A stretch of 23,652 bases of DNA from Cenarchaeum sp. (GCA_020027365.1 JAHRAJ010000022.1:1-23652); one strand, 5' to 3'. Positions 14,095-22,510 are shown, numbered from the stretch's first letter. Numbers and translations are program-made. The notes: generated from the sequence alone by a model not told the origin.

Positions 14095-15378
14095 ATGGTG
14101 GTCGTGATCGATCCGCAGGCGGCCGGGATATCCGGCGACATGCTGCTGTGCGCGCTGGTGGATCTGGGCGCCGACCGATCCAGGATTGTCTCCGGGGTCG
14201 GCACGGCCGCGCAGCACCTGCCGGGCAGCACCGTCACCAGGCTGGATTTTGCAAGGCAGAAGAGGCGTGGCATGGGCGCCACATGCATCGTGCTGGATGT
14301 GGAGGACGGCGAGTCTGAGCGGCATGGAACCCGGATTCGGCGCTGCGTGGAGGAGGCGCTGCCGGAGATTGGCCTGTCCGACGGGGCGGGTGCGTACGCC
14401 CTGTCGTGCGTGGACACGCTGATCACCGCCGAGTCCAGGATACACGACGAGCCGGCCGACTCGGTGCACCTTCACGAGGCGTCGTCCGTGGACACCGTGG
14501 TCGACATACTCGGATGCGCGATCGCCCTGGACGATCTGGGGATACTTGGCGCCGACGACGGCGGTAAAGCCGAAGAGGTGGTCTGCACCCCTGCGGCCGT
14601 CGGCGGCGGCACCGTCGACTTTTCACACGGCACGGTGTCAAATCCCGCACCCGCCGTCCTGGAGATACTGCGTGACTCTGGCATCGGCATGCGCGGGGGA
14701 GGGGTTGCCCGCGAGCTGACCACCCCCACGGGCGCATGCCTGCTTGCAAACCTGGCCGAATCATGCACAGAGTTTTACCCCCCGATGCGGATCCGCGCCG
14801 TTGGGTATGGCGGGGGCGCAAACGATTTTGAATCCGTGCCCAACGTGCTCAGGATCGTCCGGGGGGACCGCATCGGCGGCACCGGCATCGGCACCGGCAA
14901 TGCCGCCACACCGTACGAATCCGATCAGGTGACGGTGCTGGAGACCAACATGGATGACGTGTCCGGCGAGGTTGTGGGGCATGTAATCGAAAGGATGATG
15001 GCCACAGGCGCGCTGGACGTGACGGTCTCGCCGGCAATCACCAAAAAAAACCGTCCCTCGCACCTGGTGACGGTGATGTGCACCGACGACGCGGTCTGCG
15101 CGCTGGCGGGGATTCTCACGGGCCATGTTGGGACGCTGGGGGTGCGGATTCGGCGGTCGGATCGCCTGACACTGCCCCGGGCCGTCGAGCCAAGACGCGT
15201 CTGCATACGCGGGACCGACTTTGAGGTGCGGATCAAGGTGGATCCGGCCGCACGCCGCCTCTACAAGATCGAGTTTGACGACGTCAGGACGGTCGCCGAC
15301 TCGCTGGGGGTGCCCCTGCGCGATGCCGAATTCTTGATAAGAAGCGCGGTCGGGGAAAAAGGGGGGGCGGGGATGTGA
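14095..15378 (+). CDS. larC: LarC, nickel insertase for the pincer cofactor
   Basis: LarC uses CTP to insert nickel into the pyridinium bis-thiocarboxylate nucleotide, the last step of nickel-pincer synthesis. The 427-residue product starts with the family signature VVVIDPQAAGISGDMLLCALVDLG, has the mid motif VHLHEASSVDTVVDILG, then PTGACLLANL, and the C-terminal LarC2 part LETNMDDVSGEVVGHVIERM followed by GALDVTVSPAITKKNRPSHLV. In Lactiplantibacillus the two halves are joined by programmed frameshifting; here they are one continuous frame. Its stop overlaps larE (TGATG). Start ATG 14095 is supported by the upstream TATA-like box. Confidence 0.93.
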   Translation: MVVVIDPQAAGISGDMLLCALVDLGADRSRIVSGVGTAAQHLPGSTVTRLDFARQKRRGMGATCIVLDVEDGESERHGTRIRRCVEEALPEIGLSDGAGAYALSCVDTLITAESRIHDEPADSVHLHEASSVDTVVDILGCAIALDDLGILGADDGGKAEEVVCTPAAVGGGTVDFSHGTVSNPAPAVLEILRDSGIGMRGGGVARELTTPTGACLLANLAESCTEFYPPMRIRAVGYGGGANDFESVPNVLRIVRGDRIGGTGIGTGNAATPYESDQVTVLETNMDDVSGEVVGHVIERMMATGALDVTVSPAITKKNRPSHLVTVMCTDDAVCALAGILTGHVGTLGVRIRRSDRLTLPRAVEPRRVCIRGTDFEVRIKVDPAARRLYKIEFDDVRTVADSLGVPLRDAEFLIRSAVGEKGGAGM

Positions 15379-16196
15379 TGGGTGCCAAGACCGGGGCCGG
15401 CGGCAAGATGGCCCGGCTCGTATCGTGGTTTGACGGCCGCCCCGGCGCGATGGTGGCCCTGTCCGGCGGCGTGGACAGCGCGCTGGTCGCACACGCGGCG
15501 TTCTTGTCGCTGGGCGGCTCGGCCGTGGCGGTGACTGCAGACTATAAGACGCTGTCCGCCGACGAGCTGGAATCGGCCACATCGGTGGCCCGCGAGATTG
15601 GGATCCGGCACGTCGTGATCCGGTATACGGAGCTGGAAAACCCCGACTTTGTGAGAAACGACAGGAACCGGTGCTTTTACTGCCGCACCGAGCTGGCCTC
15701 CCGCCTGCTGTCGCTTGCCCGCTCGATGGGAATTCGGGACGTCGCAGACGGGACCAACGCCGACGATCTTGGCGACTACCGGCCCGGGATGGCCGCCATG
15801 CGCGACGGCGGGATCCACAGCCCGCTGGTCGACGTGGGCATGACAAAGGCCGGCGTGCGCGCCGCGGCCCGGGCGGCCGGGCTGTCCGTGCACGACAGGC
15901 CGTCCAACTCGTGCCTGGCCTCGCGCATCCCGTGGGGGCAGGCGGTCACCGCCGAGCGGCTGGCGCGCATCGAGCTGGCAGAGCGGTTTGTACGACAGCT
16001 GCTGGGCGCCCCGCGCCAGGTCCGCGTCCGGGACGTGGGCGGGGCCGCCCGGATCGAGGTCCTGCCCGCGGACATACCGCGGGTCGTGCAAAGCCGCGGC
16101 GCAATCCAGTCCCGGCTGGCCATGATCGGCTTTACGTCGGTCGAGGTTGATCCGGACGGGTATTCCCCGGGGAAGCTAAACGTGATTGCGGATTGA
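15378..16196 (+). CDS. larE: LarE, sulfur transferase of the pincer cofactor (three-cysteine type)
   Basis: A PP-loop enzyme of 272 residues that adenylates the carboxylated mononucleotide and inserts two sulfurs. SGGVDS at 29-34 is the PP-loop. The family motifs RNRCFYCRTEL (C99, C102) and RPSNSCLASRIPWG (C179) are present. These three are the only cysteines in the protein. Known LarE proteins with a single cysteine sacrifice its sulfur, whereas three-cysteine members from Thermotoga and methanogens hold a [4Fe-4S] cluster and turn over catalytically; this one has the latter pattern. Start ATG 15378 shares one base with the larC stop (TGATG); GTG 15375 is also possible. Its own stop overlaps the next gene's TTG start. 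Confidence 0.93.
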   Translation: MGAKTGAGGKMARLVSWFDGRPGAMVALSGGVDSALVAHAAFLSLGGSAVAVTADYKTLSADELESATSVAREIGIRHVVIRYTELENPDFVRNDRNRCFYCRTELASRLLSLARSMGIRDVADGTNADDLGDYRPGMAAMRDGGIHSPLVDVGMTKAGVRAAARAAGLSVHDRPSNSCLASRIPWGQAVTAERLARIELAERFVRQLLGAPRQVRVRDVGGAARIEVLPADIPRVVQSRGAIQSRLAMIGFTSVEVDPDGYSPGKLNVIAD

Positions 16197-17464
16197 TCTA
16201 TCTGGACAACGCCGCGTCCACCGCGGTCGACAAACAGGTGATCGAGGAGATGATCCCGTACCTCGGGCAGCAGTACGGCAACCCCTCGTCAATCCACCGG
16301 TACGGCCGCACCGCCTCCCGGGCCGTACGGCAGGCGCGCCGCCGCATCGCCGGCCTCGTCAACGCAGAGCCGTCGGAGATTCTGCTCACCTCGGGGGGGA
16401 CTGAATCCAACAACACCGCGCTGTACGGGGCGGTCGGTGCGGCAACCCCCGCACCTACGCCGACGACGACGGCGACAGCCGCCGGCACCGCCGTGGCGGA
16501 AAATGACGCAAAAAAACAAGATGGGGACGGCCGCAGCCCCCACGTCATAACCACCGTGATAGAGCACGACGCCGTGCTAGAGCCGTGCAGACGGCTTGAA
16601 GAGACGGGCGTGCGCGTGTCCTACCTCCCGGTGGACCGGCACGGCATGGTAGACCCCGACGATCTGAGATCCGAGATTGTCCCGCAGACGTGCCTGGCAA
16701 GCGTCATGCTTGCCAACAACGAGGTGGGCACCATACAGCCCGTGCGGGAGCTGGCACGGATTTGCCGCGGCAAAAACGTGCTGTTTCACACGGACGCGGT
16801 ACAGGCCGTGGGCAAAATCCCCGTCGACGTCCGTGATCTGGGCGTGGATCTGCTCTCAATCTCGTCGCACAAGCTCAACGGGCCCAAGGGGGCGGGCGCC
16901 CTCTATGTCAGATCGGGGGTGGACATAACCCCCCTCTTGCGGGGGGGCGGCCAGGAGGGCGGGCTGCGTTCGGGCACCGAAAACGTCGCAGGGGTGGTGG
17001 GGTTTGGAAGGGCGTGCATGATGCACGGGCAGGACCTGCCTGCCAACACCGCGCGCCTGGCGGGGATGCAGCGGCGGCTGGTGTCCGCCGCGATGTCCAG
17101 CATACCGCACTGTGCACTCAACGGCCATCCCGACCTGCGCATACCCGGCAACGCGCACCTCACATTCCTGGGGGTCGGCGGCGAGGACCTGATCATAAAG
17201 CTGGACGAGTACGGGGTCGCCGCATCCACGGGCTCGGCCTGCTCGGTGAACACGCAAAAGGCGTCACACGTGCTGCAGGCCATGGGGCTCTCGCACGATC
17301 AGATATCCGGATCGCTGCGCCTTACGCTGGGCATACACAACACAGACCAAGACGTGGACGGGGCCGTCAAGGCCCTCCAAAGGGCGGTGTCCGAGCTGCG
17401 CGAGGTCTCCCCGCTCCGGGAAAAGTACGGGCTGCTAGGCGGCAAGCCGCGGCATTCTTCCTGA
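16193..17464 (+). CDS. Cysteine desulfurase (NifS/IscS-like)
   Basis: A PLP enzyme that converts cysteine to alanine and a protein persulfide for Fe-S clusters and thio-cofactors. Key residues: SGGTESNN (67-74), H125 (IEHDAV), D201 with HTDAVQAVGK, the PLP lysine K227 (SSHKLNGPKG), RSGTEN (259-264) and active-site C350 (STGSACS). The start must be TTG 16193, because the conserved N-terminus IYLDNAAST begins right there; the TTGA overlaps the larE stop by 4 bases, so it is coupled to larE. Residues about 83-116 are an Ala/Thr/Pro-rich insertion, then a charged patch, in a loop where IscS has only about ten residues. At 423 residues it is longer than usual. Operon context suggests sulfur supply for LarE. 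Confidence 0.93.
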   Translation: MIYLDNAASTAVDKQVIEEMIPYLGQQYGNPSSIHRYGRTASRAVRQARRRIAGLVNAEPSEILLTSGGTESNNTALYGAVGAATPAPTPTTTATAAGTAVAENDAKKQDGDGRSPHVITTVIEHDAVLEPCRRLEETGVRVSYLPVDRHGMVDPDDLRSEIVPQTCLASVMLANNEVGTIQPVRELARICRGKNVLFHTDAVQAVGKIPVDVRDLGVDLLSISSHKLNGPKGAGALYVRSGVDITPLLRGGGQEGGLRSGTENVAGVVGFGRACMMHGQDLPANTARLAGMQRRLVSAAMSSIPHCALNGHPDLRIPGNAHLTFLGVGGEDLIIKLDEYGVAASTGSACSVNTQKASHVLQAMGLSHDQISGSLRLTLGIHNTDQDVDGAVKALQRAVSELREVSPLREKYGLLGGKPRHSS

Positions 17465-18253
17465 TGCGGCCACCGCAGCCGCCACCGCAGCCGCCAAAAC
17501 CGCCGTTGCAACGACCCCAAACTCCGGAATGACGCAGGTCCCGATTATCCTGATGTTCCTGTCCCCCTCTTGGAACCCTACCGCGATCGTCCTGTCCGAG
17601 CCGGTCGTGCCGACCTCTTCGTACGGGACCTGAACCCCGTCGATCGAGGTGATGAACGTGTCGTCACCCCCCTGGCAGCCGTTTGTCCTGGCGTCTATGG
17701 CGTCCTTGGGGAGCGTAACCGTCAAAACCCCCTGATCGCTGGAATCCACCTCGGCCACCAGCGACAGGGTCGTATCCTCGATGTCCATTCCGACCAGGGT
17801 GCCGCCGCCGATGGTATACCTGATGTCCAGCGTCGACGTAGAGTCTGGACGCCTTACCTCTGCAACCTGCTCGTCTTGCACGGCGCCCTTGGCCGCAAAG
17901 TTTAGGCCCACCTCCCTGACGTTGTCGGCCCCGTACGACACCCTGACGGTGTACCTCCCGTCGGTGTCCCAGCGGGGGCCCGACGCCTGGGCTATGTGCG
18001 CAAAGCTGCCGTCGTCGGCGGGCGGAACCTGGTGGACGTGTATGATGTTCTCGTTGTCGTGGATTATCTGGATGGTGATGGACGTGTCGGGGATGACGGT
18101 TCCCACGCTGCCCCAGATCACGATCGACTCGCCCTCGCTGTAGGCCTCCTTGTCAACGCTTGCCTTGAACGACGATACCTCCTGGGCGGTGGCGGCCGTC
18201 GGGGCGGCAAACACAGAGGCCAAGGCAGCCAGCAACAAAAGCCACGACAGCAT
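17435..18253 (-). CDS. PEFG-CTERM secreted protein A
   Basis: 272 residues. Signal peptide about 1-23 (ending TAATAQ), a beta-sandwich module at about 30-115 (AYSEGESIVIWGSV, then GRYTVRVSYG), and a second domain at about 140-238 (YTIGGGTLVGMDI, LTVTLPKDAIDA). Then CVIPEFG, a hydrophobic alanine-rich helix and a short basic end. PEFG-CTERM is a thaumarchaeal sorting signal thought to be processed by an archaeosortase, so the mature protein is probably envelope-attached. The second domain closely resembles that of the PEFG gene ending at 22533 (NGCxGxDD..., SDRT/ADRT). The tail lacks the RSRL...PRY ending of its neighbours. The 3' end overlaps the convergent desulfurase gene by 30 bases. Confidence 0.82.
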   Translation of the reverse strand: MLSWLLLLAALASVFAAPTAATAQEVSSFKASVDKEAYSEGESIVIWGSVGTVIPDTSITIQIIHDNENIIHVHQVPPADDGSFAHIAQASGPRWDTDGRYTVRVSYGADNVREVGLNFAAKGAVQDEQVAEVRRPDSTSTLDIRYTIGGGTLVGMDIEDTTLSLVAEVDSSDQGVLTVTLPKDAIDARTNGCQGGDDTFITSIDGVQVPYEEVGTTGSDRTIAVGFQEGDRNIRIIGTCVIPEFGVVATAVLAAAVAAAVAASGRMPRLAA

Positions 18254-18270
18254 GGACTATTTTCCCGATC

Positions 18271-18280
18271 ATTGTATATT
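18271..18280 (-). promoter_or_regulatory. TATA-like box for PEFG protein A
   Basis: AATATACAAT on the minus strand, 18-27 bases before ATG 18253. Confidence 0.5.
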
Positions 18281-18302
18281 TCCTTTACTATTGTGTGTGC
18301 GC

Positions 18303-18315
18303 AAAAAAAAGAAAA
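18303..18315 (-). terminator. U-rich terminator after PEFG protein B
   Basis: Read on the minus strand, a TTTTC and eight-T run begins 4 bases past the TAG at 18319. This is the form of archaeal intrinsic termination. Confidence 0.6.
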
Positions 18316-18318
18316 CCG

Positions 18319-19170
18319 CTAGTATCTTGGCACCACTGCGCCCGTCAGCCTAGACCTTGCCATCACCGCTATTATGGCGGCCATCGCGGCGGCCAAAACC
18401 AGCGCGGCTATCGCGCCAAACTCTGGTATCACAAACCTTCCAAAGATCTCGACCAGTTCGGCCCCTGCCGGATACTGGATTGCAATGCTGTTCCCGCTCA
18501 CGGTCACGTCGTCCCACTGCTCGCCGTCCACATAGGCAAGCTCCAGATCGCGGAATATGCCCGCTGCCGGACTGAGCGTTATCGTGCCCGGCTCTGTGGT
18601 GCTGATGTCCACCTCTATGGATACCCCCGGGTTGATCCGCGCGCCGGTGACGGAGCCGCTGGTGATGCTGTACGGTATGCAATAGCCGTCGATATCAAGC
18701 TCGTTTGCCGTGCATTCCCGTACGGGCTGCCGATCCCGCATGTTGGCCGGAATCCCTCCGGTCAGCTCTACCAAAACCTTGTTGTTGACGCCCTGGGCGC
18801 CATACTGAACCCTAATCTTGTAAACGCCGTCATACTTCCACAAGTCTGCCGCCGTGTTGAACGTGGTGCTGTACGTACCATCCGCACTAATGTCGACCTG
18901 GTCTATGGATACGATGTTGTTTGTGGGCCCCGTTACGATGACCGTCACCTGATACCCCTCTTTGATGTTTGCCACCTCGCCTTGCACCATGATGACCGAA
19001 CTGTGATCATAGGTGCTGGCATCCGTCCTCACCGTCACCGGGATGGTATTGTCACCGCGGGCCTGTTCCATGCGCACGGGCTCTTGTGCAAAGGCAGGAA
19101 CCGCCGCCGCCGCCGCCCCCGCAACCAGGGCAACCGCCACCATAGCCATGCATACCGTGCGTATGTTCAC
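18319..19170 (-). CDS. PEFG-CTERM secreted protein B
   Basis: 283 residues from a GTG at 19170. Signal peptide about 1-29 (AAVPAFAQ), beta-sandwich module about 45-130 (STYDHSSVIMVQGEV, WKYDGVYKIRVQYG), then a Cys-x10-Cys microdomain (CTANELDIDGYC) of the type seen three times in the CFI-box protein. A second beta domain follows, then FVIPEFGAIAALVLAAAMAA and the end RSRLTGAVVPRY. An ATG at 19149 is an alternative start, but the TATA-like box at 19193-19201 is placed for the GTG. Role unknown; probably an envelope protein. DNA encoding the PEFG helix is identical over 38 bases to that of PEFG protein C. Confidence 0.82.
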   Translation of the reverse strand: MNIRTVCMAMVAVALVAGAAAAAVPAFAQEPVRMEQARGDNTIPVTVRTDASTYDHSSVIMVQGEVANIKEGYQVTVIVTGPTNNIVSIDQVDISADGTYSTTFNTAADLWKYDGVYKIRVQYGAQGVNNKVLVELTGGIPANMRDRQPVRECTANELDIDGYCIPYSITSGSVTGARINPGVSIEVDISTTEPGTITLSPAAGIFRDLELAYVDGEQWDDVTVSGNSIAIQYPAGAELVEIFGRFVIPEFGAIAALVLAAAMAAIIAVMARSRLTGAVVPRY

Positions 19171-19891
19171 ATGCCTGAGCCATTATGGTCTCTATTTATG
19201 TATATCATACGGACGGCGGGGGGCGCGGGGTGGGGTGACACCAAGCGGCCGCCGCCCCCGCCACGCCCCCGCCGCCGGCCCCTTCCGCCCCCCGCGGCGA
19301 CTCCACCCGTCCCACCACCCCCACCGCCACCACCAGCATGGTTTGGCACACCGGCCACAATCCTGTCAGACAACGGATCGTGTCTTGTGGGTCATGTTGC
19401 AAGCGTAATGACGCGGTACGCAAGGTGGTGGGTGGGCGTTCAGATCGGATTATGTTTGGTTTGCTGGCCTGTGTTTCATGCAAGGGCATGCAGATTGTAA
19501 GATGAATGTGGGGTGGGCTGCCTTACGGAGCACGTCCACGCCCCTTATGCACCGCGAGGTGTCGTTCAGGCGTGTGGTCTGGTTTGCTCCTGCAAAGTGA
19601 TGTTCATGGCGTACCATCTATGTGTCGCACGACGTTGCAGGTCCTCTCAACGTGGACCTGCTTGTGCTTCCTATGACGGATCCAGAATTATCAAAATCTA
19701 GGCACGATCTTAACAAATGCGATGTGATAAGATCAGTGTAACCGCCATTCCTTGTTCATGACGTGCAAGAACGTCTAGAAAACGGGCAAATAGCCACAGA
19801 TCATACGCCTGTTTTCATACGTCGATCGTTGATACGGTAGATGATCATGGGACGTCAGACGATCAAGACTAGATGGGTGGCGGTGGAGGAA
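19171..19891. other. Long intergenic stretch, no gene seen
   Basis: About 720 bases. 19192-19205 holds the promoter of PEFG protein B (minus). 19215-19335 is extremely C/G-rich low-complexity DNA (runs such as CCGCCCCCGCCACGCCCCC). The remainder, 19340-19890, has normal composition, but its open frames are short and featureless. I found no RNA gene. It may be decayed sequence, given the broken gene next to it. Confidence 0.45.
19193..19201 (-). promoter_or_regulatory. TATA-like box ACATAAATA for PEFG protein B
   Basis: The box lies 23-31 bases before GTG 19170 on the minus strand. It has the same nonamer and spacing as before PEFG protein C and the CFI-box gene. Confidence 0.6.
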
Positions 19892-20834
19892 CTAGACTAT
19901 CATGTTAACAATCTCAGATACGCCCTTTTCAAACTTCCCGTTCAATGTATTCGTTGCCGCCTTTTTGGCACCATCTGAGGCGTTTCCTACGGCAAAGCTG
20001 TGGTTGGCATTTTTAAACATGGGAATATCCATGTCTGCATCGCCTATGGCTATTATCATCCGGTTACCTATGTTCAACCGTTCGCACAGCTCTAGCATCG
20101 CTGTGCCCTTGTCGATATTCCTTTTGGAGATGTGGTAGGAATTCCTGCTGGGGTGTACGTCTACTTTGGCCTTTGTAGCTTTTATTGCTGCATCAAGGCG
20201 TCTTTTCGATACGTTATCCTGCCGTAATATCACCTCCGTTAGCCTCATCCCTTGCGGCATGTCCTCGATCTCATCGTATTTTTTGTTCATATGCTCCAAT
20301 ACCTTATCCGGCTCCCTCCTATCCCCGAATTCCAGATATCCATGTTGACCAAAACCTAGAATCAGCCCCCCATTCTCGGCAATGGCGTATGATTCCACGG
20401 GGTACCCTTGAATCAAGGTGCATAAATCAGGCATGGATCGCCCAGTCGCAAAAAATATCCTCACCCCCTTGGCGGTTATCCGATTGAACATCTTTCTTTA
20501 TCTCTGGATGGATCGTTCCGGGACCACCACGCGTCAATGTACTATCAATGTCAAAAAACAACAAACACCTACGTTCCCTAAACGCCTCCTGAACCTTTAC
20601 GTTCTTGGCAAGGTACTCACCGATCAGGTCTACAACCAAGACACCTTGAATTCTTTTAAATCTGTTCTCCAAACGGGTTTTTGCAGCCCTGGTTTTGGGC
20701 GGATTGTTGATGTTTACTTTGATCACGTCCCGACTTTTCACCTTGACGGCACCTAGATTCAGATCCCGTATCTGCTTGGCGATGCGGTCTTTACCTCCAG
20801 ACACCGTTAACAAGGCATACAAGTTGCCAAACAA
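19892..20834 (-). pseudogene. Frameshifted HAD (Cof/phosphoglycolate-type) phosphatase with N-terminal alpha/beta domain
   Basis: Two overlapping frames form one protein of about 314 residues. The first (20834 to about 20493) gives an N-terminal domain of about 85 residues with a ferredoxin-like strand/helix order, then HAD motif I, LLFFDIDSTLT (nucleophile D95). After PEIKK the frame must slip by one base, in AAGAAAG at about 20492-20498. The second frame then gives MFNRITAKGVRIFFATGRS (motif II), AIAENGGLI, HISKRNIDKGTA (motif III lysine) and IAIGDADMDIPMF (motif IV acids). The order matches archaeal HAD-IIB phosphatases (phosphoglycolate or sugar phosphate). All catalytic motifs survive, so either the loss is recent or the single base is a sequencing error. 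The N-terminal start (TTG 20834) is uncertain. Composition is more A/T-rich than neighbouring genes. Confidence 0.78.
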
Positions 20835-20855
20835 AACATGCCGACAGGAATAAAC

Positions 20856-21197
20856 CTATTGTTCGTTGAGAATAAACTTGAGGTTCTTCACAGAGACTGG
20901 ATGCCTGCCCGGCACACGGGCGCGCCGTAGCCGCCTTTCAAGCATGCCGGCATCACCCACACGCACCAGTGCAGATGCGGCCACGCACCACCTTTGTCCG
21001 TCAACAACGGCATTCGTGGTAAACGCCTCCTGAATGCACCCTGACGACCTGTCCATGAGCTCGTCGCGAATCTTCCTGCAGTCATCATGCCTCTTTTTGG
21101 AGCACTTTGCAAGAATAAACGCGTTTTCCAAATCATTTGCCCGCACCTTGCCCGATACCGTCACACGCCCCCCATGCCGAACCCCACTGCGGCTCAC
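20856..21197 (-). CDS. Small hypothetical protein
   Basis: 113 residues from GTG 21197, not recognised. It is basic and cysteine-containing (CSKKRHDDC in the centre, then SSGC), with alternating strand and helix segments (GRVTVSGKVRA, LENAFILAKCSKK, RWCVAASALVRVG). The frame is open to 21440, but the upstream part looks random. A TATA-like TTTTTATAG at 21218-21226 is placed correctly for GTG 21197. The promoter is the main support for the call, along with the stop lying 22 bases before the HAD gene's start. It could be co-transcribed with that gene. Confidence 0.45.
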   Translation of the reverse strand: MSRSGVRHGGRVTVSGKVRANDLENAFILAKCSKKRHDDCRKIRDELMDRSSGCIQEAFTTNAVVDGQRWCVAASALVRVGDAGMLERRLRRARVPGRHPVSVKNLKFILNEQ

Positions 21198-21543
21198 GAG
21201 TACAGGACGGTACGACTCTATAAAAACGGTGTTTAAGAAAGTGCACGTCTGGGCACCTCGTTTCATACTCGGCACCCGAGAGGCCGGCCTCCCATCCCTG
21301 CGTGGCGGTGTGTCGTGGCCTATGGTGCAAGGATTCTGCGGAGTCCATGCTTCAGCATCCGCCATCGTGCGCGGCCGGCACCCGGCCACTCCCCTATTGC
21401 ACGCCCGACAGCCGTCGGTGACCTGCCAACGTTGATCCAAGCGTCGACCGTCTGGCGGATGACGCGGCCGGCACCATCAGGCCTGAAAACCCCGGTCCGC
21501 GGACGCGCCCTGGTGCGAAAAAGCTCATTGTGCGAAAAGCGAG
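21198..21543. other. Intergenic stretch
   Basis: About 345 bases. It contains the TATA-like TTTTTATAG (minus, 21218-21226) for the small gene downstream. The rest, 21230-21543, has no supported gene on either strand. Confidence 0.45.
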
Positions 21544-21567
21544 AAAAAAAATAAAATAAAATAAAAA
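21544..21567 (-). terminator. U-rich terminator after PEFG protein C
   Basis: Read on the minus strand, this is a series of T5-T8 runs separated by single A residues, starting 4 bases past the stop at 21572. It is a strong archaeal-type U-tract terminator. Confidence 0.75.
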
Positions 21568-21571
21568 GTGG

Positions 21572-22474
21572 CTAGTACCTTGGCATCACTATGCTCAGCC
21601 TAGACCTTGCAGACACCGCGATCACGGCGACTATGGCTACCGCCAAAACCAGCGCGGCTATCGCGCCAAACTCTGGTATTACCAGCCCGTCCTTTATCTC
21701 AATCTGTACGGACTGCCTGTAGTTCGAGCCCTCGCCCTGCCGCGCGGTCACCGTATAAAATCCGTCATCACTCCACAGGTTTCCGCCTATGACAATCTCC
21801 CTTGAAAAGCTGCCGTCTGCGTTGGGCGTTATCTGGTTGACGGATGCTATGTTTCCGTTGGGGGCGGTCACCCTCAGCGTGATTGGAACCTGCGTCCTGC
21901 TGGTCTGGCCGTTGATCGTAAACGTGTCGTCACCCTCTACGGCATCTGCCTCGATCGTAAGGCCGCGTATCCGCGGGGCTGCATCTGGCTGCTGCCGGGC
22001 GTCCGACGCGTCCACGAGCGTAGACTCTGTCACGTCGGTCCCAAAGGCCGTACCCCCGCCAATCTTGACCCTGAGGGACAGATCGTACAGGGATGCCGTG
22101 CCCTGCTGCACGTTGATCGTATACGTGCCGTCCTGCTTCCACAACGTGCCTATGACAATCCTGGTGTCAAACGTGCCGTCCTCGCCTGGCGTGATCTGGT
22201 CGGTAAACACGATGTTGTCGTTTGGTGATCTCACCTGTACAGTCACGGCCTTTTGCATGGATGCCGTCTTGCCCGTGACCGTTATGACGTCAGAGCCGTC
22301 CTGCGCAGTGGCCGTGATCGACATTCCGCCGGCCCCCTGGGCGTGCGCCGTACCGATGACAAAGTCCGTCATCATGGACGTCGTCGACGTCGATGTTGCC
22401 ACTGCCGCCGTGGCCGCTGCCACGAGCATCAGCGTGCCCATCATTATCACCGTGGTGTTTTTTTGCAAAACCAT
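21572..22474 (-). CDS. PEFG-CTERM secreted protein C (two sandwich modules)
   Basis: About 300 residues. The signal peptide ends near AHAQ. Two copies of the beta-sandwich module follow directly: the first with SDVITVTGKT, PNDNIVFTDQITPGEDGTFD and LWKQDGTYTINV; the second with DDTFTINGQT, PNGNIASVNQITPNADGSFS and LWSDDGFYTVTA. Then LVIPEFGAIAALVLAVAIVAV and RSRLSIVMPRY. I chose ATG 22474 because the box ACATAAATA at 22498-22506 has the same spacing as in two sister genes; ATG 22495 would add seven residues. Probably an archaeosortase-processed envelope protein. It sits downstream of PEFG protein D but has its own promoter and terminator. Confidence 0.83.
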   Translation of the reverse strand: MVLQKNTTVIMMGTLMLVAAATAAVATSTSTTSMMTDFVIGTAHAQGAGGMSITATAQDGSDVITVTGKTASMQKAVTVQVRSPNDNIVFTDQITPGEDGTFDTRIVIGTLWKQDGTYTINVQQGTASLYDLSLRVKIGGGTAFGTDVTESTLVDASDARQQPDAAPRIRGLTIEADAVEGDDTFTINGQTSRTQVPITLRVTAPNGNIASVNQITPNADGSFSREIVIGGNLWSDDGFYTVTARQGEGSNYRQSVQIEIKDGLVIPEFGAIAALVLAVAIVAVIAVSARSRLSIVMPRY

Positions 22475-22497
22475 CTGTATTGTGGCAAATGGCATAT

Positions 22498-22506
22498 TAT
22501 TTATGT
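22498..22506 (-). promoter_or_regulatory. TATA-like box ACATAAATA for PEFG protein C
   Basis: The box lies 24-32 bases before ATG 22474. It argues for that start over ATG 22495, which would sit only 3 bases from the box. Confidence 0.6.
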
Positions 22507-22510
22507 ATTT

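Noticed and set aside
19167..19373. Gly-rich minus-strand frame in the GC-rich gap
   Set aside because: Pure low-complexity translation of C/G runs overlapping the promoter of PEFG protein B.
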